A stretch of DNA of 64,000 nt from Skermanella aerolata KACC 11604 (GTDB taxonomy: Bacteria > Pseudomonadota > Alphaproteobacteria > Azospirillales > Azospirillaceae): the NCBI RefSeq assembly GCF_000936425.1, contig NZ_AVFK01000036.1:1-64000 (forward strand), read 5' to 3'. The translations under genes were made by a program, and so were the position numbers. The notes under the pieces are model-generated. The model searched no databases. It saw nothing but the letters and a program-made list of their open reading frames with translations, and was not told where the DNA came from. This document shows positions 43,754 to 56,268 of the stretch, in pieces. Every line of letters begins with the position of its first letter. Within the stretch, counting starts at the first letter, position 1.

Positions 43754-44140
43754 ATGATGGCAGCATCCGAATCACCCACCGTCCCACGCGTCCTTGTCGC
43801 CGAGGACGACGTGGCGGTCCGTACCTTCGTCACCCGGTCGCTGACGCATGCCGGTTTTTCCGTCGTGGACGTGGAGGACGGGCAGCAGGCTTTGCAGGCG
43901 CTTGAACTGGAGCGGTTCGACCTGCTGGTCGCCGATATCGTCATGCCCGTGCTGGACGGCATCGCGCTGGCGCTGAGCGCCAGCAGCCGCCAGCCCGACC
44001 TGCGCATCCTATTGATAACCGGCTACCCGGCAGAACATAAGCGGGCTCGCAACCTGGATGCCTTGATCCATGGGGTGATCGCCAAGCCCTTCAGCCTCAA
44101 GGAGCTCGGCGCCGCCGCCCGGGCGGCGCTGGAGCGCTGA
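43754..44140 (+). CDS. cpdR: CpdR-like single-domain response regulator
   Basis: A 128-aa receiver-only protein: acidic pair in VLVAEDDVAVR, phospho-acceptor Asp61 in FDLLVADIVMPVLDGI, Thr in LLITGYPAEHKRARN and Lys in GVIAKPFSLKEL. The sequence FDLLVADIVMPVLDGIALA...ITGYP...KPFSLKEL and the position beside ftsEX and TIGR02302 match CpdR. CpdR directs ClpXP proteolysis of CtrA and other proteins in relatives. Other CheY-like proteins are possible. Confidence 0.85.
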   Translation: MMAASESPTVPRVLVAEDDVAVRTFVTRSLTHAGFSVVDVEDGQQALQALELERFDLLVADIVMPVLDGIALALSASSRQPDLRILLITGYPAEHKRARNLDALIHGVIAKPFSLKELGAAARAALER

Positions 44141-44155
44141 GCCGTCCGCTTCGGC

Positions 44156-46771
<2,616 letters not shown>

Positions 46772-46830
46772 CCCGCTTCCCCTGTCATGTGCGGCCGGTG
46801 TGGCGTGTCAGGGAGCTTTAGGCAGCGCCC

Positions 46831-48102
46831 TTACTTTTCCAGCCACGCCGGCACCTGTTCCGCCGCCAGCATTTCCTCCACGGTGGGCCGTCGCCGGACG
46901 ACCGCGTGGTCGGACCCCGAAACCAGAACTTCAGGGACCAGGGGCCGGGTGTTGTACGTCGATGACATCACCGCTCCGTACGCACCGGCCGACAGGAATG
47001 CCACCAGATCATCTTGGTCCAAATGTGGCAAGACCCGCTGCACCGCGAAGGTATCACCGGATTCGCACACCGGCCCGACCACGTCGATCCGGGTCCGGGG
47101 TGCGTCCTGGTCTTCCTCGGCCACAGGAAGGATAGTGTGCCATGCATCGTAAAGCGAGGGGCGGATCAGATCGTTCATCGCGGCATCGACGATCAGGAAC
47201 TCCCGATGGACGCCGGTCTTGCGGTAGATCACCTTCGACACCAGGATGCCCGCGTTGCCGACCAGCGCCCGGCCCGGCTCCAGCGTCACGTGGCAGCCGA
47301 GATTGCCGGTGATGCTCCTGACCATGCCGGCATAGGCATCGAGCGACGGCACGTCCTCGTCCCGGTACAGGATGCCAAGGCCGCCGCCGAGGTCGAGGCG
47401 CTGGATGTCGTGACCGTCCTCACGCAGGGCATGGACCAGTTCCACCACCCGCTCGAAGGCGGCGCGGAAGGGTTCCAGGCTGGTGAGCTGCGATCCGATA
47501 TGGACCGCTACAGCGACGGGCTTGATGCCGGGGAGAGCGGCGGCGCGGGCGTAGGTCTGGCGCGCGTGGTCGATGTCGATGCCGAACTTGTTCTCCTTCT
47601 TGCCGGTCGCGATCTTGGCGTGCGTCTTGGCATCCACGTCGGGATTGACCCGGATCGCGATGGCGGCGGTCCGGTCGAGCGAGGACGCGACCTGGCTGAG
47701 GGCTTCCAGTTCGGGGATGGACTCGACGTTGAGCTGGAAGATGCCGGATTCCAGCGCCGAGCGCATCTCTTCCCGCGTCTTGCCGACGCCGGAAAACACG
47801 ATTCGATCAGCCGGGATACCGCCGGCCAGCGCCCGGCGCATCTCGCCCTCCGACACCACGTCGGCGCCGGCTCCGAGCTTCGCCAGCGTGCGGATGACCG
47901 CAAGATTGGAGTTGGCCTTCAGTGCGTAGCAGATGCCAGTGTCGGAGCCTTCGAAAGCATCGGCGAAGGCGCGGTAGTTCGCCTCCAGCGCCGCTGTGGA
48001 ATAGCAGTAGAACGGGGTGCCGACCGTCGCCGCCAAATCAGGCAGGGCGACGCCTTCGGCATGCAGCACGCCGTCTTGGTATGTGAAGTAGGGTGAGGTC
48101 AT
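46831..48102 (-). CDS. lysA: Diaminopimelate decarboxylase
   Basis: A 423-aa PLP enzyme, the last step of lysine synthesis. The PLP-lysine is in TGICYALKANSNLAVI. The family HIGSQLTSLEPF, GGGLGILYRDEDVP and GPVCESGDTFA (active-site Cys) stretches are present, and the C-terminal SAGAYGAVMSSTYNTRP fits. ATG start overlaps the lptM-like stop by 4 bp, so argH, lptM-like and lysA form an operon. Confidence 0.97.
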   Translation of the reverse strand: MTSPYFTYQDGVLHAEGVALPDLAATVGTPFYCYSTAALEANYRAFADAFEGSDTGICYALKANSNLAVIRTLAKLGAGADVVSEGEMRRALAGGIPADRIVFSGVGKTREEMRSALESGIFQLNVESIPELEALSQVASSLDRTAAIAIRVNPDVDAKTHAKIATGKKENKFGIDIDHARQTYARAAALPGIKPVAVAVHIGSQLTSLEPFRAAFERVVELVHALREDGHDIQRLDLGGGLGILYRDEDVPSLDAYAGMVRSITGNLGCHVTLEPGRALVGNAGILVSKVIYRKTGVHREFLIVDAAMNDLIRPSLYDAWHTILPVAEEDQDAPRTRIDVVGPVCESGDTFAVQRVLPHLDQDDLVAFLSAGAYGAVMSSTYNTRPLVPEVLVSGSDHAVVRRRPTVEEMLAAEQVPAWLEK

Positions 48103-48323
48103 GGCGTGCCGGGTTGTGCCTGCGTTGGGGCGGGCGCCGTCGTTGCCGGTGGCGCCTGTCGTTGAGGTTGCGGGTCGAGCGCCGGGTTGGGGTAAGTGCC
48201 GGGAAAGCGGTCGGCGGCGCGGCCCTGGGGCGGCTCGACGAAGCCGGGCTTCTTGCCGCAGCCGGCGAGGGCGACGGTCGCGAGAAGGGCAGCTGCAATG
48301 CGGAGGGTAAGGCTGCTGATCAC
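48099..48323 (-). CDS. lptM: Small lipoprotein, LptM-like
   Basis: A 74-aa lipoprotein: signal peptide [21 protein letters not shown] with the lipid-modified Cys in ALAGCGKK, then [14 protein letters not shown] and a Pro/Gln-rich tail. In E. coli LptM (YifL) aids LptD assembly. Position between argH and lysA and the GCGKKG-like start match the family. The GTG start at 48323 overlaps the argH stop by 4 bp (GTGA). Confidence 0.85.
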   Translation of the reverse strand: MISSLTLRIAAALLATVALAGCGKKPGFVEPPQGRAADRFPGTYPNPALDPQPQRQAPPATTAPAPTQAQPGTP

Positions 48324-49762
48324 AGGAAGCGCTCCCGAGCTGAGGAAACCGCTGCCCGTACCGTCTCGGGCGCGGTCCCGCCGAAGCTGGTGCGGCTGGC
48401 GACGGAGGCGTCGACGGTCAGCACGTCGAACACGGCCTGGTTGATGCGGGGTTCGACCGACTGAAGGTCGGCAAGGCTGAGTTCGGCCAGTTTGGCGTTG
48501 CGGTCTTCGGCCAGCTTGACGATCCGGCCGGTGACGTGGTGCGCCTGCCGGAAGGGAAGTCCGAGCACCCGGACCAGCCAGTCGGCGAGGTCGGTCGCGG
48601 TGATGAAGCCGGCTTCGGTCGCGGCGCGCATGCGGGCGGCGTCCGGCGTCAGGTCGCGGACCATGCCGGCCATCGCGGCGATGCAGAGGCCGAGCGTGTC
48701 GTCGGTCTCGAACACCGGCTCCTTGTCTTCCTGCATGTCCTTGGAATAGGCAAGCGGCAGGCCCTTCATGACGATCAGCAAACCGTTGAGGGAGCCGATT
48801 ACCCGGCCGGACTTGGCGCGCACCAGTTCCGCCGCGTCGGGGTTTTTCTTCTGCGGCATGATCGAGCTGCCGGTGGTGAAGGCGTCGGTCAGGCGGATGA
48901 AGCGGAAGGCGTCGCTGCACCAGACCACGATCTCTTCGGCCAGCCGCGAAAGGTGGACGGCGCAGATCGCGGCGGCGCCGAGGTATTCCAACGCGAAGTC
49001 GCGGTCCGACACGGCGTCGAGCGAATTGGCGGTCGGGCGGTCGAAGCCCAGCGCCTGCGCCACCGCATGGCGGTCGATCGGGAACGAGGTGCCGGCGAGG
49101 GCGGCGGACCCCAGCGGGCATTCGTTCAGTCGGGCGCGGGCGTCGCGCATGCGGCCCCGGTCGCGACCCAGCATTTCCACATAGGCCAGCAGATGGTGAC
49201 CGAAGGTCACCGGCTGCGCCGTCTGAAGATGGGTGAAGCCGGGCATGACTGTGTCGGTGTGACGCTCGGCCAGATCGATCATGGCGGACTGGAGGTCGGT
49301 CAGGCCCGCTTCCAGCCGGTCCAGGGCGTCGCGCACCCAAAGGCGGAAGTCGGTCGCCACCTGGTCGTTCCGCGAGCGCGCGGTGTGCAGCCGTCCGGCC
49401 GGTTCGCCGATCAGCTCGGCCAGCCGGGCCTCCACGTTCATGTGGATGTCTTCAAGTTCGGTCTTGAAGGTGAAGCTGCCGGCGGCAATCTCCTGCGCTA
49501 TGCGGTCGAGGCCCTCGACGATCTTTTCGGCGTCGGAGGCCTGGATGATGCCTTGGTTAGCCAGCATGGTGGCATGGGCCTTGGATCCCGCGATGTCCTG
49601 GGCCGCCAGACGCTTGTCGAAGCCGATCGAGACGTTGATGCGTTCCATGATCGAGGACGGGCCGCTGGCGAAACGTCCGCCCCAGAGCTGGTTGGCGGCT
49701 CCCCGGTTCGAACCGGGATTCGAATCGGCGCTGGTGGATTTGGGCGTGTCTTTTTCGGTCAT
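48320..49762 (-). CDS. argH: Argininosuccinate lyase
   Basis: A 480-aa enzyme that splits argininosuccinate to arginine and fumarate. Signature [22 protein letters not shown] is present. The start of the domain reads [47 protein letters not shown] 49762 is chosen; the frame to 50287 crosses the divergent tlpA-like gene. The first 25 residues are a low-complexity leader. Confidence 0.97.
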   Translation of the reverse strand: MTEKDTPKSTSADSNPGSNRGAANQLWGGRFASGPSSIMERINVSIGFDKRLAAQDIAGSKAHATMLANQGIIQASDAEKIVEGLDRIAQEIAAGSFTFKTELEDIHMNVEARLAELIGEPAGRLHTARSRNDQVATDFRLWVRDALDRLEAGLTDLQSAMIDLAERHTDTVMPGFTHLQTAQPVTFGHHLLAYVEMLGRDRGRMRDARARLNECPLGSAALAGTSFPIDRHAVAQALGFDRPTANSLDAVSDRDFALEYLGAAAICAVHLSRLAEEIVVWCSDAFRFIRLTDAFTTGSSIMPQKKNPDAAELVRAKSGRVIGSLNGLLIVMKGLPLAYSKDMQEDKEPVFETDDTLGLCIAAMAGMVRDLTPDAARMRAATEAGFITATDLADWLVRVLGLPFRQAHHVTGRIVKLAEDRNAKLAELSLADLQSVEPRINQAVFDVLTVDASVASRTSFGGTAPETVRAAVSSARERFL

Positions 49763-49808
49763 GGGATGCAGTTTATTGGAGGCCAAGGGGAAGAGCGTGG
49801 GACGGGAT

Positions 49809-50426
49809 ATGAAAAAGGTGGTCAGTATGCGTAATTTCACCGCCGCCGCAATGCTCGGTATCGTCTGTGCGACCGGATGGTGGTTCGCGTCGGACGCGGG
49901 GCAGGCCAATGCGGCCCGTCCGCCCATCGAGGGCAGCATGCAGAAGTTCAAGCCGGCGGATGCGCCACAACCGGCGCCTGCCCTCAGCTTCGTCGGCAAG
50001 GATGGCGAACGGATCGAACTGGCCGACTTCAAGGGTAAGGTCGTTCTGCTGAACCTGTGGGCGACATGGTGCGCGCCCTGCGTGAAGGAGATGCCGTCGC
50101 TCGACGCCCTCCAGGCGCGTCTGGGTGGAGAGGGTTTCGAGGTCGTGGCGCTGTCGCTGGACCGGGGCGGCCGCAATGTGGTGGAGCCGTTCCTGGCCAA
50201 GCTGGGCGTCCGGAACCTTGCCATGTACCTGGACCCGCAGAGCACCGCCATGAGCGCCTTCAAGCCGCGCGGCCTGCCGACCACCATGCTGATCGACCGC
50301 GAAGGCTATGAGGTTGGCCGGCTGGAAGGCGATGCCGAGTGGAACAGCGAGGAAGCCGTGAAGCTGCTTGAGCACTTCATCGACGGCGGCGTGCGTCCGC
50401 CCGCGATGATGAAAACGAGCGGGTGA
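49809..50426 (+). CDS. TlpA-like membrane-anchored thioredoxin
   Basis: A 205-aa protein with an N-terminal membrane anchor or signal ([21 protein letters not shown]) and a thioredoxin-like domain with [15 protein letters not shown] (CxxC) and the cis-Pro loop [12 protein letters not shown]. It likely reduces periplasmic disulfides, for example in cytochrome c maturation. Divergent from argH with 46 bp between starts. Confidence 0.92.
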   Translation: MKKVVSMRNFTAAAMLGIVCATGWWFASDAGQANAARPPIEGSMQKFKPADAPQPAPALSFVGKDGERIELADFKGKVVLLNLWATWCAPCVKEMPSLDALQARLGGEGFEVVALSLDRGGRNVVEPFLAKLGVRNLAMYLDPQSTAMSAFKPRGLPTTMLIDREGYEVGRLEGDAEWNSEEAVKLLEHFIDGGVRPPAMMKTSG

Positions 50427-50456
50427 TCTTGCTGTATGGGGTGACCAGCTCTCCGC

Positions 50457-50801
50457 TCACTTCTTCAATGGATCGTGGCCCCAGTTCATGAGGCTGTAGC
50501 GCCAGCGGGAGCTTTCGATGTCGTGGCCGGGGCTTTGGGCACAGTGGCGGTGGACATAGGCGATTACCTTGCGCATATGCTGATAATCGTCATCCGACAG
50601 GTCGCCCTTGCGCTTGTGCCCGATCTCGACGATCCGTCGTCCGGACTGGTGGCCGACCGATTCGTCCTCGCCGTCATGGGTCCAGCCGACCCCTTTGCTT
50701 TCGTCGGTCTCGAGCCAGCGCTCGACCTCCTTTGGTGTCATGTTGACGGCGTCTCGGTACTCGTCCCAGATCGTTGCCTTCTCGTCGTCGCAGAACGACA
50801 C
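50457..50801 (-). CDS. DUF3140-family protein
   Basis: A 114-aa soluble protein with the DUF3140 layout: IWDEYRDAVNMTPKEVERWLETDESKGVGW, RRIVEIGHKRKGDLSDDDYQHMRKVIAYVHRHCAQ, and C-terminal SRWRYSLMNWGHDPLK. Possibly a DNA-binding or stress protein; the function is unknown. The GTG start at 50801 has aggaga 6 bp upstream; the longer frame starts inside the hbd terminator region. Confidence 0.85.
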   Translation of the reverse strand: MSFCDDEKATIWDEYRDAVNMTPKEVERWLETDESKGVGWTHDGEDESVGHQSGRRIVEIGHKRKGDLSDDDYQHMRKVIAYVHRHCAQSPGHDIESSRWRYSLMNWGHDPLKK

Positions 50802-50861
50802 GGGGATTCTCCTGTCCAGTGGTGCTCCCGGACGGAAATAGATCCACGCCCGGCAAAAGCA

Positions 50862-50889
50862 AAAAGGGCTCGCCGCAGCGAGCCCTTTT
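50862..50889 (-). terminator. Rho-independent terminator of hbd operon
   Basis: On the minus strand a 12-bp perfect stem (arms 50862-50873 and 50878-50889) with a tgcg loop is followed by gctttt. It lies 28 bp after the hbd stop. T-runs flank both sides, so it may also act in the other direction. Confidence 0.92.
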
Positions 50890-50916
50890 CGATGCCGTTC
50901 GGCGATCCGGAGCGTA

Positions 50917-51789
50917 TCAGCGCGTCGGTACCGGAACCGGCTTGCTGTAGTCGTAAAAACCACGCCCGGCCTTGCGGCCGACCCAGCCGGCTTCGACGTA
51001 TTTCACCAGCAACGGGCAGGGGCGGTACTTGCTGTCCGCCAGCCCGTCATACAGCACGTGCATGATCGCCAGACAGGTATCCAGGCCGATGAAGTCCGCC
51101 AATTCCAGCGGCCCCATCGGATGGTTGGCGCCCAGCTTCAGCGCCGTGTCGATCGCATCTACCGAGCCGACGCCCTCGTAGAGGGTGTAGACGGCCTCGT
51201 TGATCATTGGCAGCAGGATGCGGTTGACGATGAAGGCCGGGAAGTCTTCCGCGACGGCGGCTTTCTTGCCCAGCTTGACCGTCAGCTCCTTGACCGTCGA
51301 GTAGGTTTCCTCGTCGGTCGCGATGCCGCGAATCAGCTCGACGAGCTGCATCACCGGCACCGGGTTCATGAAGTGCATGCCGATGAACTTGGCCGGCCGG
51401 TCGGTCACGGCGGCGAGCCGCGTGATCGAGATCGACGACGTGTTGCTGGCGATCAAGGCGGTCGGGCTCAAATGCGGAACCAGCCGCTTGAATATCTCCC
51501 GCTTGGTCTCCTCGGCTTCCGTCGCCGCTTCGATGACGAGGTCGCTATCCCCAAACATCGCAAGGTCGGTGCCCGTGGTGATCCGTTCCAGGGCCGCGTG
51601 CTTGTCCTCGGCGGAAATCTTACCCTTGGAAACCTGACGCTCCAGGTTCCGCTCGATATTGCTCACCGCCTTGGCCAGCGCATCGGCACTGATGTCGGAC
51701 AGTTTGACCTCGTAGCCGGATACTGCACAGACGTGAGCGATACCGCTCCCCATCTGCCCGGCCCCGATGACACCGATTTTCTGAATCAT
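50917..51789 (-). CDS. hbd: 3-hydroxybutyryl-CoA dehydrogenase
   Basis: A 290-aa NAD(P)-dependent enzyme for (S)-3-hydroxyacyl-CoA. The Rossmann motif is IGVIGAGQMGSGIAHVCAVSGYEV. Catalytic residues lie in IASNTSSISITRLA and KFIGMHFMNPVPVMQLVELI. The C-terminal helical dimer domain has GANHPMGPLELADFIGLDTCL. The last gene of etfB-etfA-hbd. It could link butyrate/crotonyl-CoA metabolism to the ethylmalonyl-CoA route. Confidence 0.96.
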   Translation of the reverse strand: MIQKIGVIGAGQMGSGIAHVCAVSGYEVKLSDISADALAKAVSNIERNLERQVSKGKISAEDKHAALERITTGTDLAMFGDSDLVIEAATEAEETKREIFKRLVPHLSPTALIASNTSSISITRLAAVTDRPAKFIGMHFMNPVPVMQLVELIRGIATDEETYSTVKELTVKLGKKAAVAEDFPAFIVNRILLPMINEAVYTLYEGVGSVDAIDTALKLGANHPMGPLELADFIGLDTCLAIMHVLYDGLADSKYRPCPLLVKYVEAGWVGRKAGRGFYDYSKPVPVPTR

Positions 51790-51822
51790 TGAAATTCCTT
51801 GCGGCGACGTTGGAGGAAGCGA

Positions 51823-52764
51823 TTATCGCACCTTGTCCAGTTCCTCCGTCAGCTCGGGAATGACCTTGAACAGGTCACCCACGAGGCCGTAATCGGCGAC
51901 CTGGAATATTGGCGCTTCCTCGTCTTTATTGATGGCCACAATGACCTTGGAGTCCTTCATCCCGGCCAGGTGCTGGATGGCGCCTGAGATGCCGACCGCG
52001 ATGTAGAGCTCGGGAGCAACGATCTTTCCGGTCTGACCGACCTGATAATCGTTCGGCACATAGCCGGCGTCCACCGCCGCACGCGAGGCGCCGACGGCGG
52101 CTCCCAGCTTGTCGGCAAGGGATTCCAGCATGTGGAAGTTTTCACCGGACTGCATGCCCCGGCCACCGGAAACGATGGTGCGGGCGCTGGTCAGCTCGGG
52201 GCGTTCCGACTTCGACAGTTCCTGCCCGACGAACTTGGACAGGCCCGCGTCGGCGCCGGCCGTGGCTGATTCGATCGCGGCACTGCCGCCCTCGGCCGCT
52301 GCCGGATCGAAGGCGGTGCCGCGGACGGTGATGATCTTGACCGGATCGGACGACTGCACGGTCGCGATGGCGTTGCCGGCATAGATCGGCCGGTCGAAGG
52401 TGTCGGCGTCATGGACGGCGACGATCTCCGAAAGCTGCGCCACGTCCAGCAGGGCCGCCACGCGGGGCAGCACGTTCTTGCCGAAGCTGGTTGCCGGCGC
52501 CAGCACATGGCTATAGCCCTTGGCCAGCTCGACGATCAGCGGCGCCACGTTCTCGGCCAGTCCATGGGCATACTGGGCGGCGTCGGCCGTCAGCACCTTG
52601 GACACGCCCGCGATCTTCGCGGCGGCCTGGGCGGCGGCCTGAACGTCGGAGCCGACGACCAGGACATGAAGGTCGCCGCCCAGCTTGGCGGCGGCGCCGA
52701 CCGTGGTCAGGGTCGCGGGCTTGACGGCACCATCGGCGTGTTCGGCGATGACGAGGACGCTCAT
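51823..52764 (-). CDS. etfA: Electron transfer flavoprotein alpha subunit
   Basis: A 313-aa FAD-binding subunit. The C-terminal domain has [90 protein letters not shown], the classic ETF-alpha signature. ETF accepts electrons from acyl-CoA dehydrogenases such as Mcd nearby. The gene is separated from etfB by 1 bp and from hbd by 33 bp. Confidence 0.97.
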   Translation of the reverse strand: MSVLVIAEHADGAVKPATLTTVGAAAKLGGDLHVLVVGSDVQAAAQAAAKIAGVSKVLTADAAQYAHGLAENVAPLIVELAKGYSHVLAPATSFGKNVLPRVAALLDVAQLSEIVAVHDADTFDRPIYAGNAIATVQSSDPVKIITVRGTAFDPAAAEGGSAAIESATAGADAGLSKFVGQELSKSERPELTSARTIVSGGRGMQSGENFHMLESLADKLGAAVGASRAAVDAGYVPNDYQVGQTGKIVAPELYIAVGISGAIQHLAGMKDSKVIVAINKDEEAPIFQVADYGLVGDLFKVIPELTEELDKVR

Positions 52765-52765
52765 A

Positions 52766-53515
52766 TCAGATCACCTTGGCTTCGTTCTTCAGCTTGTCGA
52801 CCAGTTCCTGCACCGTCTTGACCTTGATGCCGGCAGAGCGCTTGGGCGGCTCGGCGACCTTCAGGGTCTTCAGGCGAGGGGCGGGATCGACGCCGAGATC
52901 GGCCGGCGACATGCTGTCGATCGGCTTCTTCTTCGCCTTCATGATGTTGGGCAGCGAAGCGTAGCGCGGCTCGTTGAGGCGCAGGTCGGTCGTCACGACG
53001 GCGGGCAGCTTCAGCTCGATCGTCTCCAGGCCGCCGTCGACTTCGCGGGTCACCGTCACCGCTTCGGCGGCGGGCACGACCTTGGAGGCGAAGGTACCCT
53101 GGGACCAGCCCAGCAGGGCCGCGAGCATCTGGCCGGTCTGGTTGGCGTCGTCGTCGATCGCCTGCTTGCCCATGATGACGAGCTGCGGCTGTTCCTTGTC
53201 GACGATGGCCTTGAGCAGCTTGGCGACGGCCAGCGGCTGGAGTTCGGCGTCGGTCACGACGTGGATGGCGCGATCGGCGCCCATGGCGAGCGCCGTGCGC
53301 AGGGTCTCCTGCGCGGCCTGCACGCCGAGGCTGACGGCGACCACTTCGGTGGCTGTCTTGGCTTCCTTCAGGCGAACCGCTTCTTCGACCGCGATTTCGT
53401 CGAACGGGTTCATCGACATCTTAACGTTGGCAGTCTCGACTCCCGAGCCGTCCGCTTTGACGCGGATCTTCACGTTGTAGTCGACCACCCGCTTAACCGG
53501 GACGAGGACTTTCAT
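52766..53515 (-). CDS. etfB: Electron transfer flavoprotein beta subunit
   Basis: A 249-aa AMP-binding subunit with [52 protein letters not shown] and [25 protein letters not shown]. First gene of etfB-etfA-hbd. An inverted repeat and repeated ggtgca words lie 20-70 bp upstream. Confidence 0.97.
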   Translation of the reverse strand: MKVLVPVKRVVDYNVKIRVKADGSGVETANVKMSMNPFDEIAVEEAVRLKEAKTATEVVAVSLGVQAAQETLRTALAMGADRAIHVVTDAELQPLAVAKLLKAIVDKEQPQLVIMGKQAIDDDANQTGQMLAALLGWSQGTFASKVVPAAEAVTVTREVDGGLETIELKLPAVVTTDLRLNEPRYASLPNIMKAKKKPIDSMSPADLGVDPAPRLKTLKVAEPPKRSAGIKVKTVQELVDKLKNEAKVI

Positions 53516-53551
53516 TGCAAATCCTTAGCTAATCGGTGCACGACAGTGGTG

Positions 53552-53571
53552 CATGTCCTCGAGCGGACATG
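53552..53571. other. Inverted repeat upstream of etfB
   Basis: catgtcc (53552-53558) pairs with ggacatg (53565-53571) around tcgagc. The word ggtgca occurs three times nearby (about 53535, 53549, 53577). It lies 37-56 bp before the etfB start and might be a regulator site or transcript hairpin. Nothing else is seen in 53516-53693. Confidence 0.4.
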
Positions 53572-53693
53572 ACCGCGGTGCACAAAATACACCGCGAGCG
53601 GTGGCGAAACATAGGATTTGGCATCAACCGTGTCAATCTGAAGGCATGGCCGAAGGCCTGAACAGCCTGCGGCATCCGGCCCTCGTGAGAGAC

Positions 53694-54263
53694 TCAGCGG
53701 TTGGCGCCGGGCACCCAGAGTACGTCCAGCGCACCCTTGTCGTTGACATAGCGGCCGAGCACGAACAGGTGGTCGGACAGCCGGTTGATGTACTTCAACG
53801 CGGGCGTGCCGACCGGCTCGTGCTCCGCCAGTTCGGTCATCAGGCGTTCGGCACGGCGCGATACCGTGCGAGCCAGATGCAGGTGCGCCGCTGCAGGCGT
53901 GCCACCGGGCAGCACGAAGCTCTTCAGCGGCGACAGCTCGGCATTCATCACGTCGATTTCGTGCTCCAGGCGGTCCACCTGGGCCTCGACGATGCGGAGC
54001 GGCGGGTACTGCGGGTTCTCCTGCTCGGGCGTACACAGGTCGGCGCCGAGATCGAACAGGTCGTTCTGGATGCGCGACAGCATCGCGTCGATATCGGGAG
54101 TGTCCGCCGTGGACAGACGGACCAGCCCGAGGATGCTGTTGACCTCGTCGACCGTCCCGTAGGATGCCACGCGCAAGTCGTGTTTAGGAACGCGCCGGCC
54201 GTCACCCAGCGAGGTTTGCCCCTTGTCGCCGCCCCTGGTGTAGATCCGCGTCAACTGCACCAT
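53694..54263 (-). CDS. pduO: Cob(I)yrinic acid a,c-diamide adenosyltransferase, PduO type
   Basis: A 189-aa enzyme that attaches the adenosyl group to cobalamin. It has TRIYTRGGDKGQTSLGDGRRVPKHDLRVASYGTVDEVNSILGL near the N-terminus (ATP and cobalamin binding) and SRRAERLMTELAEHEPVGTPALKYINRLSDHLFVLGRYVN near the C-terminus. It would supply adenosylcobalamin to Ecm (59679) and NrdJ (35903). Confidence 0.95.
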   Translation of the reverse strand: MVQLTRIYTRGGDKGQTSLGDGRRVPKHDLRVASYGTVDEVNSILGLVRLSTADTPDIDAMLSRIQNDLFDLGADLCTPEQENPQYPPLRIVEAQVDRLEHEIDVMNAELSPLKSFVLPGGTPAAAHLHLARTVSRRAERLMTELAEHEPVGTPALKYINRLSDHLFVLGRYVNDKGALDVLWVPGANR

Positions 54264-54301
54264 GGGATGCCGTCTCCTGTCGTGTACGTTAAAACTTCAG
54301 T

Positions 54302-54499
54302 TCATGCGGAAGAGGCGATCATGGCCAGCAGGAACATGACCAGCGCCACTCCCTGAAGGATAACGCGCAGCCGCATCAGCCGGTTGCCGTATTTCGCGTT
54401 GAACTCGCCGCCACGTACCATGGCGAACAAACCGAGGAAAAGCGCGCCGAGTACGGCGAGCATCGCCACAACCAGGAGACTGGTGAAAAATCCGCTCAT
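54302..54499 (-). CDS. Small twin-TM protein, HIG1-like
   Basis: A 65-aa protein with two membrane helices (LLVVAMLAVLGALFLGLFAM and VILQGVALVMFLLAMIASSA) and a connecting GGEFNAKYGNRLMRLR loop, which matches the HIG1/twin-TM respiratory-associated type. Ends 38 bp before pduO on the same strand. Its role may relate to respiratory supercomplexes; this is family-based. Confidence 0.85.
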   Translation of the reverse strand: MSGFFTSLLVVAMLAVLGALFLGLFAMVRGGEFNAKYGNRLMRLRVILQGVALVMFLLAMIASSA

Positions 54500-54570
54500 C
54501 CCCTGGATATAGTATGCCGCCGTATCGAAGTCAGGGCCGTTGCCGGCCAGCGATGACGGAGAAGCGGCGC

Positions 54571-56268
54571 TTAGTTACGCCGCCCGAGCAGCCCACGCGC
54601 GATCACCTGCGCCTGGATCTCCGCCGCACCCTCGAAGACGCTGAGAATACGAGCGTCGCACATCACGCGGCTGATCTGGTACTCGGTGGCGTAGCCGTTG
54701 CCGCCGTGGATCTGGAGCGCGTTGTCGGCGTTCGACCATGCCACGCGCGCTGCCAGCAGCTTCGCCATTCCGGCTTCGATGTCGCAGCGCCGATCCTCGT
54801 CCTTCTCGCGCGCGGCGAAATAGGTCAACTGGCGGACCAACATGGTTTCCACAGCCATCCAGCCGATCTTGGCGGCGACGCGCGGGAAGTTGATCAGCGC
54901 CTTGCCGAACTGAACGCGGTCCTGGGCGTATTTCAGCCCCAGCTCCAGCGCGTTCTGAGCGACGCCGGTTGCGCGCGCCGCCGTCTGGATGCGGGCGCTC
55001 TCGAAGGTTTCCATCAGCTGCTTGAAGCCCTGGCCCTCGACGCCGCCGAGCAGGTTGGCGACCGGGACCTCGAACCCGTCGAATCCGATCTCGTATTCCT
55101 TCATGCCGCGATATCCCAGCACTTCGATCTCGCCGCCGGTCATGCCGGGAGCGGGGAACGGCTCTTCCACGGTGCCGCGCGGCTTTTCCGCCAGTAGCAT
55201 CGACAGGCCGCGGTAGTCGGTCGTGGTCGGATCGGTCCGGACCAGGAGCGTCATCAGGTCGCTGCGCGACGCGTGGGTAATCCAGGTCTTGTTGCCGGTC
55301 ACCTTATAGACGTCGCCGTCGCGGACGGCGCGGGTGCGCAGCGATCCCAGGTCGGAGCCGGTGTTGGGTTCGGTGAAGACGGCGGTCGGCAGGATCTCGC
55401 CGCTGGCCAGCAGGGGCAGCCACTTCTCCTTCTGCTCCTGCGTGCCGCCCAGCCGGATCAGTTCCGCCGCGATCTCCGACCGGGTGCCGAGCGAGCCGAC
55501 GCCGATATAGGCCTGGCTCAGCACTTCCGACACGACGCACATCGACGTCTTGCCCATGCCCAGGCCGCCGAACTCCTCCGGCACGGTCAGGCCGAACACG
55601 CCCAGCTCGGCCATCTGCTCGACCACTTCCAGCGGGATCAGCACGTCGCGCATGTGCCACTCGTGGGCATTCGGCACGACCACGTCCTGCGCGAACCGGC
55701 TGAACTGGTCGCGGACCATGTCCAGCGTCTCGTCTTCCAGGGCCAGCTTGCCGAAATTGTGATGGTCGGAGACAAGTTCCGCAATCCGCAGACGCACGGG
55801 AGCGGAAGCGCCCCGGTCGATCAGCGCCGTCACCGCCGGGGTGCGGTAGGCTGTCAGAGCCTCCGCCGGAATGCCCAAATCGCCCGGACGGACGATCTCG
55901 ACCTGGCTGAGCGGAATGCCGCCGGTCATCTGCGCCAGATATTCACCGAACGCGGCCTGAAGGATCAGGCTTTCAAGCTCGGTCAGTTCGCCGGACGCTT
56001 CCAGCCGGTTGGCCCAGCCCAGGATCTGCCGAAGGCCCTCGACATATGTCGCCATCCAGGCATAACCATGGGCGGCGGTCTGGTTCGCTTCCAGCAGATC
56101 GGCGTCGATCTTGCCTCCGGCAGGGGCCACGATCGCCAGCACGGAGGTCCGTGCGGCTTCGAGCAGCCGTTCCGCCGCAGGCAGCGCTTCGGCGCAGAGC
56201 GGCAGCAGGCCGTCGAGGACCGGATGGACGGCTGTGGGAGAATCGAGCTGGACGGCAACGCTGGTCAT
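54571..56268 (-). CDS. mcd: (2S)-methylsuccinyl-CoA dehydrogenase
   Basis: A 565-aa acyl-CoA dehydrogenase with an extra N-terminal domain of about 150 residues, as in Mcd, an enzyme of the ethylmalonyl-CoA pathway that makes mesaconyl-CoA. The dehydrogenase part has FGLTVPEEFGGLGMGKTSM, FTEPNTGSDLGSLRTRAV, GNKTWITHASRSDLM and the C-terminal LQIHGGNGYATEYQISRVMCDARIL. Ccr and Ecm genes lie beside it. Electrons go to ETF. A different chain-specific dehydrogenase is possible, but context favours Mcd. Confidence 0.92.
   Translation of the reverse strand: MTSVAVQLDSPTAVHPVLDGLLPLCAEALPAAERLLEAARTSVLAIVAPAGGKIDADLLEANQTAAHGYAWMATYVEGLRQILGWANRLEASGELTELESLILQAAFGEYLAQMTGGIPLSQVEIVRPGDLGIPAEALTAYRTPAVTALIDRGASAPVRLRIAELVSDHHNFGKLALEDETLDMVRDQFSRFAQDVVVPNAHEWHMRDVLIPLEVVEQMAELGVFGLTVPEEFGGLGMGKTSMCVVSEVLSQAYIGVGSLGTRSEIAAELIRLGGTQEQKEKWLPLLASGEILPTAVFTEPNTGSDLGSLRTRAVRDGDVYKVTGNKTWITHASRSDLMTLLVRTDPTTTDYRGLSMLLAEKPRGTVEEPFPAPGMTGGEIEVLGYRGMKEYEIGFDGFEVPVANLLGGVEGQGFKQLMETFESARIQTAARATGVAQNALELGLKYAQDRVQFGKALINFPRVAAKIGWMAVETMLVRQLTYFAAREKDEDRRCDIEAGMAKLLAARVAWSNADNALQIHGGNGYATEYQISRVMCDARILSVFEGAAEIQAQVIARGLLGRRN

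Noticed and set aside
49702-49717. Perfect 16-bp palindrome cccggttcgaaccggg, resembling a tRNA T-arm (GGTTCGAACC)
   Set aside because: It lies in the argH coding region (low-complexity leader) with no acceptor or anticodon arms around it, so it is not a tRNA or attachment site on this evidence.
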